Below, piece after piece: positions 36,401-47,929 of a DNA stretch of 64,000 bases. A model generated the notes under the pieces. It saw only the letters and a list, made by a program, of their open reading frames with translations. It ran no database searches and was not told the DNA's origin. The stretch spans positions 1 through 64,000 of the forward strand of contig CACYYG010000010.1 of the NCBI GenBank assembly GCA_902778535.1, written 5' to 3'. A program made the translations under genes and the position numbers. Source of the DNA: an uncultured Prevotellaceae bacterium (GTDB taxonomy: Bacteria; Bacteroidota; Bacteroidia; Bacteroidales; Bacteroidaceae). Position 1 is the stretch's first letter; every line of letters begins with the position of its first letter.

Positions 36401-37241
36401 GATTCTCTACCGATGCCTGCGACTTGCCCCACTCTATGAATGCTGCGTCGAGGTCTTTCTTGGCCTGCTGCAGCTCTTCCAGCGTGGCGTCCTCATTGAG
36501 GTAGATAGCCTCGTAGGCAGCCGTGTCGGTAAAGCCTTTGGACTTATATTCCTCAATGGCGGCGCGCAGGGCCTCAGCTGCGTTGTAGATGGCGATGGCG
36601 GGAGCAAAGGCATCGTACTCAGCAGGTGCTACGAAAGCCCAGTCGATGCAGTGACCATCTCCCACTGTGAGGTAAGGCACGCAGATGTTGCCGCCACTGT
36701 TGGCGTCCCATCCCATGTACTGACCCTCGCGATAAGCGGGATGCGGCACCTCGTTGCCATCAGCATCGGTAGTGGCTGCCCAGCCCGGGTTGCCGTTGTC
36801 CTCGCTTGCAGCATAAAGGCGGAAGGTGGCTCCGTTGTCCTCAACACCCCAGCGATAGTTGGCTTGATTGTTATGGTCAACGAACATCTGGTTCTCGTTG
36901 TCGAAGAACACGAGTTTCCAAGAATTCTTTGACACAGAGAAGTCATGGAAGAGGTAGGCTAACGGATAGTCGCCATCAGGTGTGAAGGCAGCCTTCAGAC
37001 CCGAAGTGCTAAGACTCACCTGTGTGCCCCAGGCATTGCCCTCTGTGAAGAAGAGGCCAGCATTGACATTGTAGAGGTAGTAGTAGTTCGTCTGGAAATC
37101 TTCGGTTGTGCTGGCCACAAATCCTGTGGTCTGAGGCACCGGCTTCTGGCGAACTCCGTCTACAATCGCTGCACTCACACTACTGGCTAACCCTAGCCAA
37201 AGTGCGCTCAAAACGAGTAGCTTTGAAAGTTTCATAAGCAT
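33417..37241 (-). CDS. Large secreted modular surface protein with T9SS-like C-terminus
   Basis: 1274 residues with a signal peptide (KLLVLSALWLGLASSVSA). Three similar beta-sandwich modules are visible. Each starts with a D-M-T/NP-x-F type strand and closes with a matching signature: LTIGVKKSVTIDGDWSMFDDF, MRIGVKSVNMTTDWWCIFDNF and LRIGVKKEQQKDNSWVVIDNF. They resemble carbohydrate-binding domains and are separated by helical FIVAR-like spacers (for example AYNAAASIDRSALNTPEEMKAAL). The C-terminus (EFFTLDGRKVNSLQKGIMI) looks like a Prevotella type IX secretion sorting domain. It has its own promoter and terminator. No catalytic motif is recognised. M3 is an alternative start. Confidence 0.7.
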   Translation of the reverse strand: MLMKLSKLLVLSALWLGLASSVSAAIVDGVRQKPVPQTTGFVASTTEDFQTNYYYLYNVNAGLFFTEGNAWGTQVSLSTSGLKAAFTPDGDYPLAYLFHDFSVSKNSWKLVFFDNENQMFVDHNNQANYRWGVEDNGATFRLYAASEDNGNPGWAATTDADGNEVPHPAYREGQYMGWDANSGGNICVPYLTVGDGHCIDWAFVAPAEYDAFAPAIAIYNAAEALRAAIEEYKSKGFTDTAAYEAIYLNEDATLEELQQAKKDLDAAFIEWGKSQASVENPADMTTKIVNPRFDNADATTGWSGTAFGRGGTVSDGAEHWNRSYDTYQKIQGLAPGIYAVGVNGYYRAGNYGGDAERHWVAKDADSKNAKFYATAGENYYEVPLVNVLDFAQTEATNTPGEYAATYQDADGNDVTVYAPNTMACGDYYFHTLNLYANKLYVAVDETGELTIGVKKSVTIDGDWSMFDDFSLTFFGNGTDAWKMFLEDGWTYEVLELDEDEVLYTESYLEAYNAAASIDRSALNTPEEMKAALANAKAAYDALQKNIDLWKQWKQAIENAGNRVTDLGWTEPWNKEGGMSDYLYDVEDIEMDRELTNEQLEEELAKIQAMITECEDYAKNHLPTGSDVTRYMVNPDFELPNSLTENQTNPDGLSGTYGTVTGWHVDKRASGNFTPGPQGKVNDTSVNHCIESWHCRDFDFWQEVSNLPEGIYQIFVQGYVRDEGPNNSPFAELSNIPVKLYLNNSLNDFPDIYSEKAGDEYKDENGLLGGLAESGNWDSQGQSGYPNSMAAASKCFSWGMYETSAFGPVKAGEPMRIGVKSVNMTTDWWCIFDNFRLKYQGFLPEYVKQALEKALLTVDMEDKQIGADVKENAAALISQANALLGEYASHSADDEAYGRQMFDVLYDIYDIQPAVMASVTLFEKLNEALLNLATALDKYVDSPAYDEAEALRTEVETGINGLTNAQAEEYISKITEMLTKLRLPSDAEIAQASDQAPLDMTSVILAPSFENDEWGYPENSNEGWNNPGNLGNAASDTQADQKLCFAMEFWQIAFDLYQEFYGMPAGTYMLQVDGWVRNGSNEENYTQWQTNPEASMAFLYAKDGEDTYYSAPLANMMKAAPTENIPFITVDGDEIYELVETTLGETAYWLPNTMIGGRSYLDLGKEEGSIDGAYTSKVILKVKEDGKLRIGVKKEQQKDNSWVVIDNFRLFYYGANSSLQPSGNALTVESIAMGQPVKVEFFTLDGRKVNSLQKGIMIQKVTLDNGNVVVRKIRY

Positions 37242-37340
37242 TGGTTTTTTAAATTGTTAGTAAAAAAGGTAATTAATAAAAATGGTTTCTATAGCTTCTG
37301 ATAGGTATCGTAGTTAAGGGCGGATAGCGCTTATGATGGT

Positions 37341-37370
37341 GCAAAGTTAATGAAAAAAAAGTAATTGCAA
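37341..37370 (-). promoter_or_regulatory. Promoter of the large modular protein gene
   Basis: On the minus strand, TTG (37368-37370) and TAACTTTG (37342-37349) match the -33/-7 consensus. The predicted leader is roughly 95 nt. Confidence 0.65.
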
Positions 37371-37541
37371 CACTTTTTTGCAACTTTTTTCGCCTCAGTG
37401 TTAAAAAAAGACAAATCGGTTCTTTTCGCAGAAGCGAAGAGACAAAACGAGGATAAGGTTTTCTTTTTGCAGACACGCTGGACTGACTTTGCGACAGTGG
37501 TTTTGGTTAGATGCTACAGTCCCGTAACTGTATCTGTGCTT

Positions 37542-37660
37542 GAAACACTTTGTTTCGACCGTAAAAACACTTTGTTTCTCTGCTTGAAACAAAGTGTTTC
37601 ATTGGCAGAAAATTTTTGGAACACTTTGTTTCAAGCGCCGCCGATGCTTGAAACACTTTT
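37542..37660. repeat. GAAACACTTTGTTTC palindrome cluster
   Basis: Near-palindromic 15-mers start at 37542, 37564, 37586 (inverted), 37618 and 37650 (partial). Start-to-start distances are 22, 22, 32 and 32 bp, that is two or three helical turns. The sequence is unrelated to the GTAACC family but follows the same architecture. Confidence 0.85.
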
Positions 37661-37984
37661 CTCGTTGTGCTTCCGATTGTCTCGAAGGACGTTGGCATCG
37701 TCGAGCCATGCTGGTCGAAAAAGACACAGCCGACAACAATAATTCCAATTCAACTTTCTCAAGTGGAGTAGTAAGAAGTAGTAAAAGGAAGTTATGGGGA
37801 GTTATGGGTCAATAGTTGCTTCACTGATTGCTACGCAAAAACTCCTTCATAGACCATAACAAATGACCTATACTTCTAAGGCCGAAGGCCGATAAATTCT
37901 TCTAACTACCTCTAACTACCGAAGTTGAGCGAATGCGAAACTTAAATAATTCCAATTATTCACATTCGTTTCAAAAAATATTCG

Positions 37985-37992
37985 TACCTTTG
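37985..37992 (+). promoter_or_regulatory. Promoter -7 element of the U32 peptidase gene
   Basis: TACCTTTG matches TAnnTTTG, 39 nt before the ATG at 38032. Confidence 0.6.
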
Positions 37993-38031
37993 CAGCGCAC
38001 CTACTGCAAAGCGGTGTAACAACTATTAGGC

Positions 38032-39492
38032 ATGAACGGAAAAATGAGTGAATTTGAGGTGATGGCTCCCGTGGGAAGCCGCGAGAGCCTTGCCGCCGCC
38101 ATACAGGCAGGCGCCGACTCGGTGTACTTCGGCGTCGGGCGGCTGAACATGCGGGCCGGCTCGGCCTCGGCCTTCACGCTGGACGACCTGAAGGAGATAG
38201 CCGACACGTGCCACAAGCACGGCATCAAAAGCTATCTCACGGTAAACACCATCATCTACGACGACGACATGGAGGAGATGCGCCAGACCCTCAGCGCAGC
38301 CTGCGAGGCCGGCATCAGCGCCATCATAGCAAGCGACATGGCGGTGTTGCAGGGATATCGGGGGGACGAAGGTACGGAGGTACGGGGGTACGAGAATAGT
38401 TCTGAGGCTGAGGCTACGGGCTTGCAAGGTAATCTCGCACCTCCGTACCCCCGCACCCCCGCACCTCCGAAAACCACTCCAAAACTCCATCTCAGCACCC
38501 AGCTCAACATCTCCAACACGGCAGCCCTTCGCTTCTATGCCCAGTTCGCCGACGTGGTGGTGCTGGCCAGAGAGCTGACGCTGGAGCAGGTGAAGCGCAT
38601 ACACGAGGCCATTGAGAGGGAGCATATCTGCGGCCCGTCGGGCAAGCCGGTAAGGATAGAGATGTTCTGCCACGGAGCACTCTGCATGGCCGTCAGCGGC
38701 AAGTGCTACATGAGCCTCGATGCTGCCAACCGCAGTGCCAACCGCGGACAGTGCATACAGGTGTGCCGCCGCTCGTACACCGTCACCGACAACGAGACGG
38801 GACACCAATTGGAGATAGACAATAAATATGTGATGAGCCCGAAGGATCTGAAGACCATCCGCTTCATCGACCGCATGATGGACGCCGGCGTGAGAGTCTT
38901 TAAGATTGAGGGACGCGCGCGAGGCCCTGAGTACGTCTACCAGACGGTGAGCTGCTACAAGGAGGCCATCGCCTCGGTGCTCGAAGGCACGTTTACCGAG
39001 GAGAAGAAAGACGAGTGGGACCGCAGGCTCAGCACGGTCTTCAACCGCGGCTTCTGGGACGGCTACTATCAGGGGCAGAAATTCGGCGAGTGGAACAAGG
39101 GCTACGGCAACAACGCCACTGAGCAGAAAGTGTATGTGGGCCGCGCCACGAAATACTACAGTCGCATTGGCGTGGGCGAGTTCGCCGTCGAGGCCACCAC
39201 GTTCAAGGTGGGCGACAAACTGCTCGTCACCGGCCCCACCACCGGTGTAATGTATCTCACCGCCACCGAGATTCACGACCAGGACGGCCATCCTGTCAAC
39301 GAAGCCCAGCAGGGCCGCCTCTGCGCCATCCCCGTCAGCGACAAGGTGCGGCCATCAGACAAACTGTTCAAGCTGGTAAGCCCACCCCCAACCCCTCCCA
39401 AGGGAGGGGAGTGCCTCACGGAATCCCATCTGCGTATGACGGCGCAGCCACTCCCCTCCCTTCAAGGGGAGGGGCAGGGGTGGGGTCTGTAA
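38032..39492 (+). CDS. Peptidase U32 family protein (RNA hydroxylation type)
   Basis: Belongs to the U32 family whose characterised members (RlhA/TrhP) support rRNA or tRNA hydroxylation. It opens MAPVGSRESLAAAIQAGADSVYFG and has the U32 signature with the conserved cysteines MFCHGALCMAVSGKCYMS and CIQVCRRSY. Two segments look foreign. About 40 residues after MAVLQGY (RGDEGTEVRGYENSSEAEAT to PRTPAPPKTT) interrupt a strand that normally runs straight into HLSTQLNISN. The C-terminal ~38 residues after KLFKLV (SPPPTPPKGGECL to GEGQGWGL) also look added. Both are encoded by GC-rich inverted repeats. The start may be 38032 or the ATG 12 nt later. Confidence 0.85.
   Translation: MNGKMSEFEVMAPVGSRESLAAAIQAGADSVYFGVGRLNMRAGSASAFTLDDLKEIADTCHKHGIKSYLTVNTIIYDDDMEEMRQTLSAACEAGISAIIASDMAVLQGYRGDEGTEVRGYENSSEAEATGLQGNLAPPYPRTPAPPKTTPKLHLSTQLNISNTAALRFYAQFADVVVLARELTLEQVKRIHEAIEREHICGPSGKPVRIEMFCHGALCMAVSGKCYMSLDAANRSANRGQCIQVCRRSYTVTDNETGHQLEIDNKYVMSPKDLKTIRFIDRMMDAGVRVFKIEGRARGPEYVYQTVSCYKEAIASVLEGTFTEEKKDEWDRRLSTVFNRGFWDGYYQGQKFGEWNKGYGNNATEQKVYVGRATKYYSRIGVGEFAVEATTFKVGDKLLVTGPTTGVMYLTATEIHDQDGHPVNEAQQGRLCAIPVSDKVRPSDKLFKLVSPPPTPPKGGECLTESHLRMTAQPLPSLQGEGQGWGL
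38366..38469 (+). repeat. In-frame inverted octamer repeat inside the U32 gene
   Basis: Left arm: GGTACGGA, GGTACGGG, GGTACGAG (octamers near 38371-38394). The right arm carries the inverted units CTCGCACC, TCCGTACC, CCCGCACC, CCCGCACC near 38434-38466. The ~40-nt centre stays open, so the whole insert is translated. Confidence 0.75.
39379..39488 (+). repeat. GC-rich inverted repeat forming the 3' end of the U32 gene
   Basis: AGCCCACCCCCAACCCCTCCC with GGGAGGGGAGTG on the left; CACTCCCCTCCC with GGGGAGGGGCAGGGGTGGGGT on the right. Nested arms enclose about 40 nt. The U32 stop codon lies just beyond the right arm, so the C-terminus is repeat-encoded. Confidence 0.8.
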
Positions 39493-39566
39493 TATAAACC
39501 GTACCAAGTTGTTTTATTATTATCACTAAGAAAGAATCTTGGACAAACGAAACAACCATCATAGAA

Positions 39567-39929
39567 ATGGCAAAGAAAATCATTCTGGCAATAGTAGTCA
39601 TCGCAGTGGTGGCATTTTTGTCCATCAGCGTCTATAAGGCATGGTTCGAGAAAACACCATGCGTCGTAGTGGAGAACGACGACGAAGAGGAAGAGGAGAA
39701 AGACAACTCTGGCAGCGGTCAGGAAGTGGTTGTGCCACCCTTACCGCCTGACAATACTGGCCAAATACAATATGTAACCTGTGACGCCTGCGGCGGAACA
39801 GGGAAATGTCTTAAATGTATTGATGGAATGATAGGAGATTTACCCTGCGCTTCGTGCTTTGGTTACGGCACCTGCCAAAAGTGCGGCGGTCTCAAATATT
39901 TACCAAGTACCACAACCACAACACCATGA
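39567..39929 (+). CDS. Membrane-anchored protein with DnaJ-type CxxCxGxG motifs
   Basis: 120 residues. An N-terminal hydrophobic anchor (IILAIVVIAVVAFLSISVY) is followed by an acidic low-complexity segment (NDDEEEEEKDN), a proline-rich linker and two zinc-finger-like motifs, CDACGGTGKCLKC and CASCFGYGTCQKC. These resemble the DnaJ cysteine-rich repeat. It is probably a small exported or periplasm-facing metal- or thiol-binding protein; function unknown. Its stop overlaps the sufE start (ATGA), indicating translational coupling. Confidence 0.7.
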   Translation: MAKKIILAIVVIAVVAFLSISVYKAWFEKTPCVVVENDDEEEEEKDNSGSGQEVVVPPLPPDNTGQIQYVTCDACGGTGKCLKCIDGMIGDLPCASCFGYGTCQKCGGLKYLPSTTTTTP

Positions 39930-40342
39930 CAATAGAAGAAAGACAAGACGAGATTATCGAAGAGTTCACCGAACTGGATGACTGGATGGACAGATACCAG
40001 CTGCTCATTGACATGGGCAGCGGAATGGAGCCGCTGGCTGAGGAGAAGAAGACGGAACAGAACCTCATCGACGGCTGCCAGAGCCGTGTGTGGCTGCACG
40101 CCAGCAAGAGCGACGACGGCACGCTGCACTTCGAGGCCGACAGCGATGCCCTCATCGTGAAGGGCATCATCAGCCTGCTCATCGGCATACTCGACGGCCA
40201 GACACCGCAGGACATTCTCAACGCCGACCTCTACTTCATCGACCGCATCGGCCTGCGCGAACACCTCTCGCCCACACGCAGCAACGGTCTTGTGGCTATG
40301 GTGAAGCGCATACACGACTATGCCTTAGCTTTTAAGAATTAA
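39926..40342 (+). CDS. sufE: Cysteine desulfuration protein SufE
   Basis: Accepts sulfur from the cysteine desulfurase SufS for Fe-S cluster assembly. The persulfide-forming cysteine is C51 in LIDGCQSRVW, the same position as in E. coli SufE. The later motif VKGIISLLIGILDGQTPQDIL is also typical. The start at 39926 gives the usual ~138 residues. It follows the CxxCxGxG protein in overlap and precedes ruvB by 13 bp. Confidence 0.9.
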   Translation: MTIEERQDEIIEEFTELDDWMDRYQLLIDMGSGMEPLAEEKKTEQNLIDGCQSRVWLHASKSDDGTLHFEADSDALIVKGIISLLIGILDGQTPQDILNADLYFIDRIGLREHLSPTRSNGLVAMVKRIHDYALAFKN

Positions 40343-40355
40343 GTATCAATAGTCA

Positions 40356-41393
40356 ATGGAAGATTTCGACATAAGGCAGGAACGGAATGCTCCCTCGCAG
40401 GGCGAGAAAGACTTTGAGAACGCCTTGCGTCCCCTTACCTTCAGCGACTTCGCAGGCCAAAAGAAGGTGGTGGACAACTTACACGTGTTTGTGGAGGCCG
40501 CCAAATATCGCGGCGAGCCCCTCGACCACACCCTGTTGCACGGCCCTCCCGGTCTGGGCAAGACAACGCTGAGCAACATCATCGCCAACGAGCTGGGCGT
40601 GGGCTTCAAGCTCACCAGCGGGCCCGTCTTAGACAAGCCCGGCGACCTGGCCGGCATCCTCACGTCGCTGGAACCGCGCGACGTGCTCTTCATCGACGAG
40701 ATTCACCGTCTGTCACCCGTCGTCGAGGAATATCTTTACTCGGCAATGGAGGACTACCGCATCGACATCATGATCGACAAAGGACCGTCGGCCCGAAGCA
40801 TCCAGATAGACCTCAACCCCTTTACGCTGGTGGGCGCCACAACACGCAGCGGACTGCTGACGGCACCGCTCAGGGCACGCTTCGGCATCAACATGCATCT
40901 GGAGTATTACGACCCTGAAACACTCTGCGGCATCGTGGAACGCTCGGCCCGACTGCTCGGCGTGCCCATCACGGAGGATGCTGCGCTGGAGATTGCAGGA
41001 CGCTCGCGCGGCACACCACGTATCGCCAACTCGCTGCTGCGCCGCGTACGCGACTTCGCCCAGGTGAAAGGCAACGGCGGCATCGACACGGCCATTGCCC
41101 ACATCGCACTGACGGCGCTGAATATCGACAAGTACGGCCTCGACGAGATTGACAACAAGATTCTGCTCACCATCATCGACAAGTTCAAGGGCGGTCCTGT
41201 GGGCATCACCACCATCGCCACCGCCATCGGCGAGGACAGCGGCACCGTGGAGGAGGTCTACGAGCCGTTCCTCATCATGGAGGGCTTTATCAAACGAACA
41301 CCACGCGGCCGCATGGTCACCGAGCTGGCCTACCGACACTACGGCCGCAATCCCTACGGCGGCAACATCATGCAGCCAGACTTATTCGGATAA
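40356..41393 (+). CDS. ruvB: Holliday junction branch-migration helicase RuvB
   Basis: Hexameric AAA+ motor that drives RuvA-bound Holliday junctions. Walker A is [13 protein letters not shown], Walker B FIDEIHRL, sensor 1 [18 protein letters not shown] with the arginine finger region, followed by a C-terminal winged helix ([27 protein letters not shown]). Length 345 residues is standard. It ends 3 bp before coaD. Confidence 0.95.
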   Translation: MEDFDIRQERNAPSQGEKDFENALRPLTFSDFAGQKKVVDNLHVFVEAAKYRGEPLDHTLLHGPPGLGKTTLSNIIANELGVGFKLTSGPVLDKPGDLAGILTSLEPRDVLFIDEIHRLSPVVEEYLYSAMEDYRIDIMIDKGPSARSIQIDLNPFTLVGATTRSGLLTAPLRARFGINMHLEYYDPETLCGIVERSARLLGVPITEDAALEIAGRSRGTPRIANSLLRRVRDFAQVKGNGGIDTAIAHIALTALNIDKYGLDEIDNKILLTIIDKFKGGPVGITTIATAIGEDSGTVEEVYEPFLIMEGFIKRTPRGRMVTELAYRHYGRNPYGGNIMQPDLFG

Positions 41394-41396
41394 TAT

Positions 41397-41846
41397 ATGA
41401 AAACAGGCATTTTCGTCGGGAGTTTTAATCCCTTTACCGTAGGACACGACAGCATCGTGACCAGGGCTCTGCCGCTGTTCGACCGCCTCGTCATCGGCGT
41501 CGTCGGCCAGCAGGTGAACAAGCCCGGACAGCCGGCGGCCGAAGAGCGCGCCGAGGCCATCAGACGCATCTATGCCAACGAGCCACGCATCGAGGTGAAG
41601 CCCTACTACGGCCTGGCCGTCGATTTCGCACGCGAGGAGGGCGCACGTTTCATCGTCAAGGGCGTGCGCTCCGTCAAGGACTTCGAGTACGAGCGCGAGC
41701 AGGCCGACATCAACCGCCTCATCAGCAACGGCGAGATAGACACCATCCTGCTCTATGCTGAGCCGCACTTAGCCAGCATCAGCTCCTCGATGGTGCGGGA
41801 GCTGCAGCACTACGGTCAGGACATCACTCAATTTCTACCACTATGA
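41397..41846 (+). CDS. coaD: Phosphopantetheine adenylyltransferase
   Basis: Transfers AMP to 4'-phosphopantetheine in coenzyme A synthesis. The nucleotidyltransferase motif is GSFNPFTVGH (residues 8-17), an Asn replacing the more usual Asp in GSFDP; the second motif is ISSSMVREL. Length 149 residues is normal. It overlaps the ybeY start by 4 bp. Confidence 0.92.
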   Translation: MKTGIFVGSFNPFTVGHDSIVTRALPLFDRLVIGVVGQQVNKPGQPAAEERAEAIRRIYANEPRIEVKPYYGLAVDFAREEGARFIVKGVRSVKDFEYEREQADINRLISNGEIDTILLYAEPHLASISSSMVRELQHYGQDITQFLPL

Positions 41847-42256
41847 TTAGCTACAATACTGAAAACGTAAAGATGCCCGCCATCAGGAAGCGCGACACAT
41901 CGGCCTGGATACGCCGTGTAGCCGCCTCTTACGGGAAGAAAGTGGGCGAAGTAGGCTACCTCTTCTGCGACGACGAGAAAATACTCGAAGTGAACCGCGA
42001 GTTCCTGAAGCACGACTACTACACCGACATCATCACCTTCGACTACTGCGAGGGTGACACGCTCAACGGCGACATTGTCATCTCGCTCGACACTGTGCGC
42101 AGCAACGCCCAGCAGTTAGGCAAAGACTACAGCGAAGAGCTGCACCGAGTCATCATTCACGGCATCCTCCACCTCTGCGGACAGAACGACAAGGCACCAG
42201 GCGAAAGAGAACTGATGGAAGCCGCCGAGGACAAGGCCCTCGCCATGAGAGAATAG
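41843..42256 (+). CDS. ybeY: Endoribonuclease YbeY (rRNA maturation)
   Basis: Metal-dependent RNase for 16S rRNA 3'-end maturation and ribosome quality control. The zinc motif reads HGILHLCGQND; the third His of the common HGxLHLxGxDH form is not present, and Bacteroidetes versions with NDK are, from memory, usual. 137 residues. A strong terminator follows at 42310. Confidence 0.88.
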   Translation: MISYNTENVKMPAIRKRDTSAWIRRVAASYGKKVGEVGYLFCDDEKILEVNREFLKHDYYTDIITFDYCEGDTLNGDIVISLDTVRSNAQQLGKDYSEELHRVIIHGILHLCGQNDKAPGERELMEAAEDKALAMRE

Positions 42257-42309
42257 TTGTAAAGAAATGCAAAAAACAAGGCTGACACAAGTCAAAAACT
42301 TGCACAAAT

Positions 42310-42342
42310 GCCGCTGTGTGTGCACACAACGGCGTTTTTTTT
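42310..42342 (+). terminator. Intrinsic terminator after ybeY
   Basis: A 24-nt near-perfect inverted repeat (GCCGCTGTGTG with CACACAACGGC) is followed by G and eight T residues. Confidence 0.85.
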
Positions 42343-42352
42343 ACGAAAAAAC

Positions 42353-42383
42353 TTGCCCAAGTGAAATTATTTATGTTACTTTG
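42353..42383 (+). promoter_or_regulatory. Promoter of acpP-fabF-rnc
   Basis: TTG at 42353-42355 and TTACTTTG at 42376-42383 resemble the -33/-7 pair, with one mismatch in the -7 box. The leader to acpP is about 60 nt. Confidence 0.55.
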
Positions 42384-42447
42384 CACCCGATTTTGTAAAT
42401 ATCCCTTCAAGAGAAGGACATTATTAACACACTAAAATTGAAAAATC

Positions 42448-42684
42448 ATGTCAGAAATTGAAAGCAAAGTAAAGGCAATTATTGTAGACAAACTGGGTGT
42501 TGACGAGGCTGAGGTAAAGCCCGAAGCAAGTTTCACTAACGATCTGGGTGCAGACTCACTGGATACCGTTGAGCTCATCATGGAGTTCGAGAAGGAGTTC
42601 CAGATTTCCATCCCCGATGACAAGGCCGAGAAGATTGGCACCGTAGCCGACGCTATTGCCTATATTGAGGAGAATCAGAAATAA
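42448..42684 (+). CDS. acpP: Acyl carrier protein
   Basis: 78-residue four-helix carrier for fatty acid synthesis. The phosphopantetheine attachment site is S37 in [16 protein letters not shown]. It is acidic, as expected. It leads an operon with fabF and rnc; the 139-bp gap to fabF contains heptad repeats. Confidence 0.96.
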   Translation: MSEIESKVKAIIVDKLGVDEAEVKPEASFTNDLGADSLDTVELIMEFEKEFQISIPDDKAEKIGTVADAIAYIEENQK

Positions 42685-42695
42685 TCAAATCACTC

Positions 42696-42817
42696 TGAAT
42701 GAAGAATGAAGAATGAAGAATGAAGAATTTGCTGCCCAGTGCGGTAGCAAGTTCTTCATTCTTCTTTTTGCCATCGCAAGCAAAAGATTCTTCATTCTTC
42801 ATTCTTCATTCTTCATT
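42696..42817. repeat. Inverted heptad arrays between acpP and fabF
   Basis: GAATGAA is repeated about four times at 42697-42728. Inverted units (ATTCTTC) occur at 42752-42764 and about 4.5 times at 42787-42817. Transcribed, they could form a long hairpin in the acpP-fabF mRNA. The last array ends 6 nt before the fabF ATG, where it could pair over the initiation region. Confidence 0.85.
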
Positions 42818-42823
42818 TAAGAT

Positions 42824-44079
42824 ATGGAATTAAAAAGAGTAGTAGTTACCGGACTCGGCGCAGTTACTCCTGTAGGCAACAATCCCGAAGAAACGTGGAA
42901 GAACCTCATTGACGGCGTGAGCGGCGCAGCACCTATTACACAATTCGACACCACCCTGTTTAAGACAAAGTTCGCGTGTGAGGTGAAGAACCTTAACATC
43001 AACGATTATCTCGACCGTAAAGAGGCCCGCAAGATGGACCGCTACACACAGCTGGCTCTCATCGCCGCCAAGCAAGCCGTCGAAGACAGCCAGATGGATT
43101 TAGAGACCGTTGACAAGGATCGCATCGGCGTGGTCTACGGAGTAGGTATCGGTGGCATCAAGACTTTCGAGGAAGAGGTGAAATACTACGGCCAGCACGA
43201 GGCTGACGGCCCAAAGTTCAACCCGTTCTTCATCCCGAAAATGATTGCCGACATTGCTGCCGGACAGATTAGCATCATGTACGGCTTCCACGGCCCCAAC
43301 TACATCACGGCTTCCGCCTGTGCCTCTTCTTCCAACGCACTGGCTGATGCCTTTAACCTCATCCGCTTAGGCAAGGCCAATGCCATTCTGGCCGGTGGCG
43401 CCGAAGCTGCTATCTGTGCCTGCGGAGTGGGCGGCTTCAATGCTATGCACGCCCTGAGCACCCGCAACGACGAACCCGAGAAGGCTTCGCGCCCGTTCAG
43501 CGCCAGCCGCGACGGATTTATCATGGCCGAAGGTGCCGGCTGCCTCATTCTTGAGGAACTGGAGCACGCCAAGGCTCGCGGTGCTAAGATCTACGCCGAG
43601 ATGGTGGGAGCCGGCATGAGCGCCGACGCACACCACATCACTGCCTCGCATCCCGAGGGCCTGGGTGCCAAGCTGGTGATGCAGAATGCTCTTGAGGATG
43701 CCAACTTGAAGCCCGAGGACATCGACTACATCAATGTGCACGGTACTTCAACGCACGTCGGCGACATCTCGGAGGCCAAGGCCATCAAGGAAGTGTTCGG
43801 CGACGCCGCCTTCAAGCTCAACATCTCTTCAACGAAGTCGATGACAGGTCACCTACTGGGTGCTGCCGGCGCCGTAGAGGCTATGGCCACCGTGCTGGCC
43901 GTGAAGAATGACATCGTACCGCCCACCATCAACCACGAGGAAGGCGACGACGACCCGGAGATTGACTACAATCTGAACTTCACGTTCAACAAGGCACAGA
44001 AGCGCACCGTGCGCGCCGCACTAAGCAACACATTCGGCTTCGGCGGTCACAACGCCTGCGTGGTGTTCAAAAAGTACGA

Positions 44080-44083
<4 letters not shown>
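42824..44083 (+). CDS. fabF: 3-oxoacyl-ACP synthase II
   Basis: Condensing enzyme that elongates acyl-ACP with malonyl-ACP. Catalytic C166 lies in ITASACASSSNAL. The two histidines are in NVHGTSTHVGD and KSMTGHLLGAAG. The C-terminal SNTFGFGGHNACVVF is typical. 419 residues. The stop overlaps the rnc start (ATGA). Confidence 0.95.
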
Positions 44084-47891
<3,808 letters not shown>

Positions 47892-47929
47892 CACGGATTG
47901 ACGGACTATTTACTCAAAGACAGAACACT

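Larger units (their letters stand above)
37236..38031. other. Gene-free divergent region with repeats
   Basis: About 790 bp between divergently transcribed genes. It contains two promoters, the GAAACACTTTGTTTC cluster (37542-37660) and, at 37760-37925, imperfect 10-bp duplications (AGTTATGGGG AGTTATGGGT; TCTAACTACC TCTAACTACC). No coding region or RNA gene was recognised. Confidence 0.6.

Noticed and set aside
37242-38031. tRNA or other RNA gene in the 790-bp divergent region
   Set aside because: No cloverleaf or conserved RNA motifs found by eye; repeats and promoters account for the visible structure.
42257-42447. Small RNA or riboswitch between ybeY and acpP
   Set aside because: The structure is explained by a terminator plus a promoter; nothing resembles a known riboswitch.
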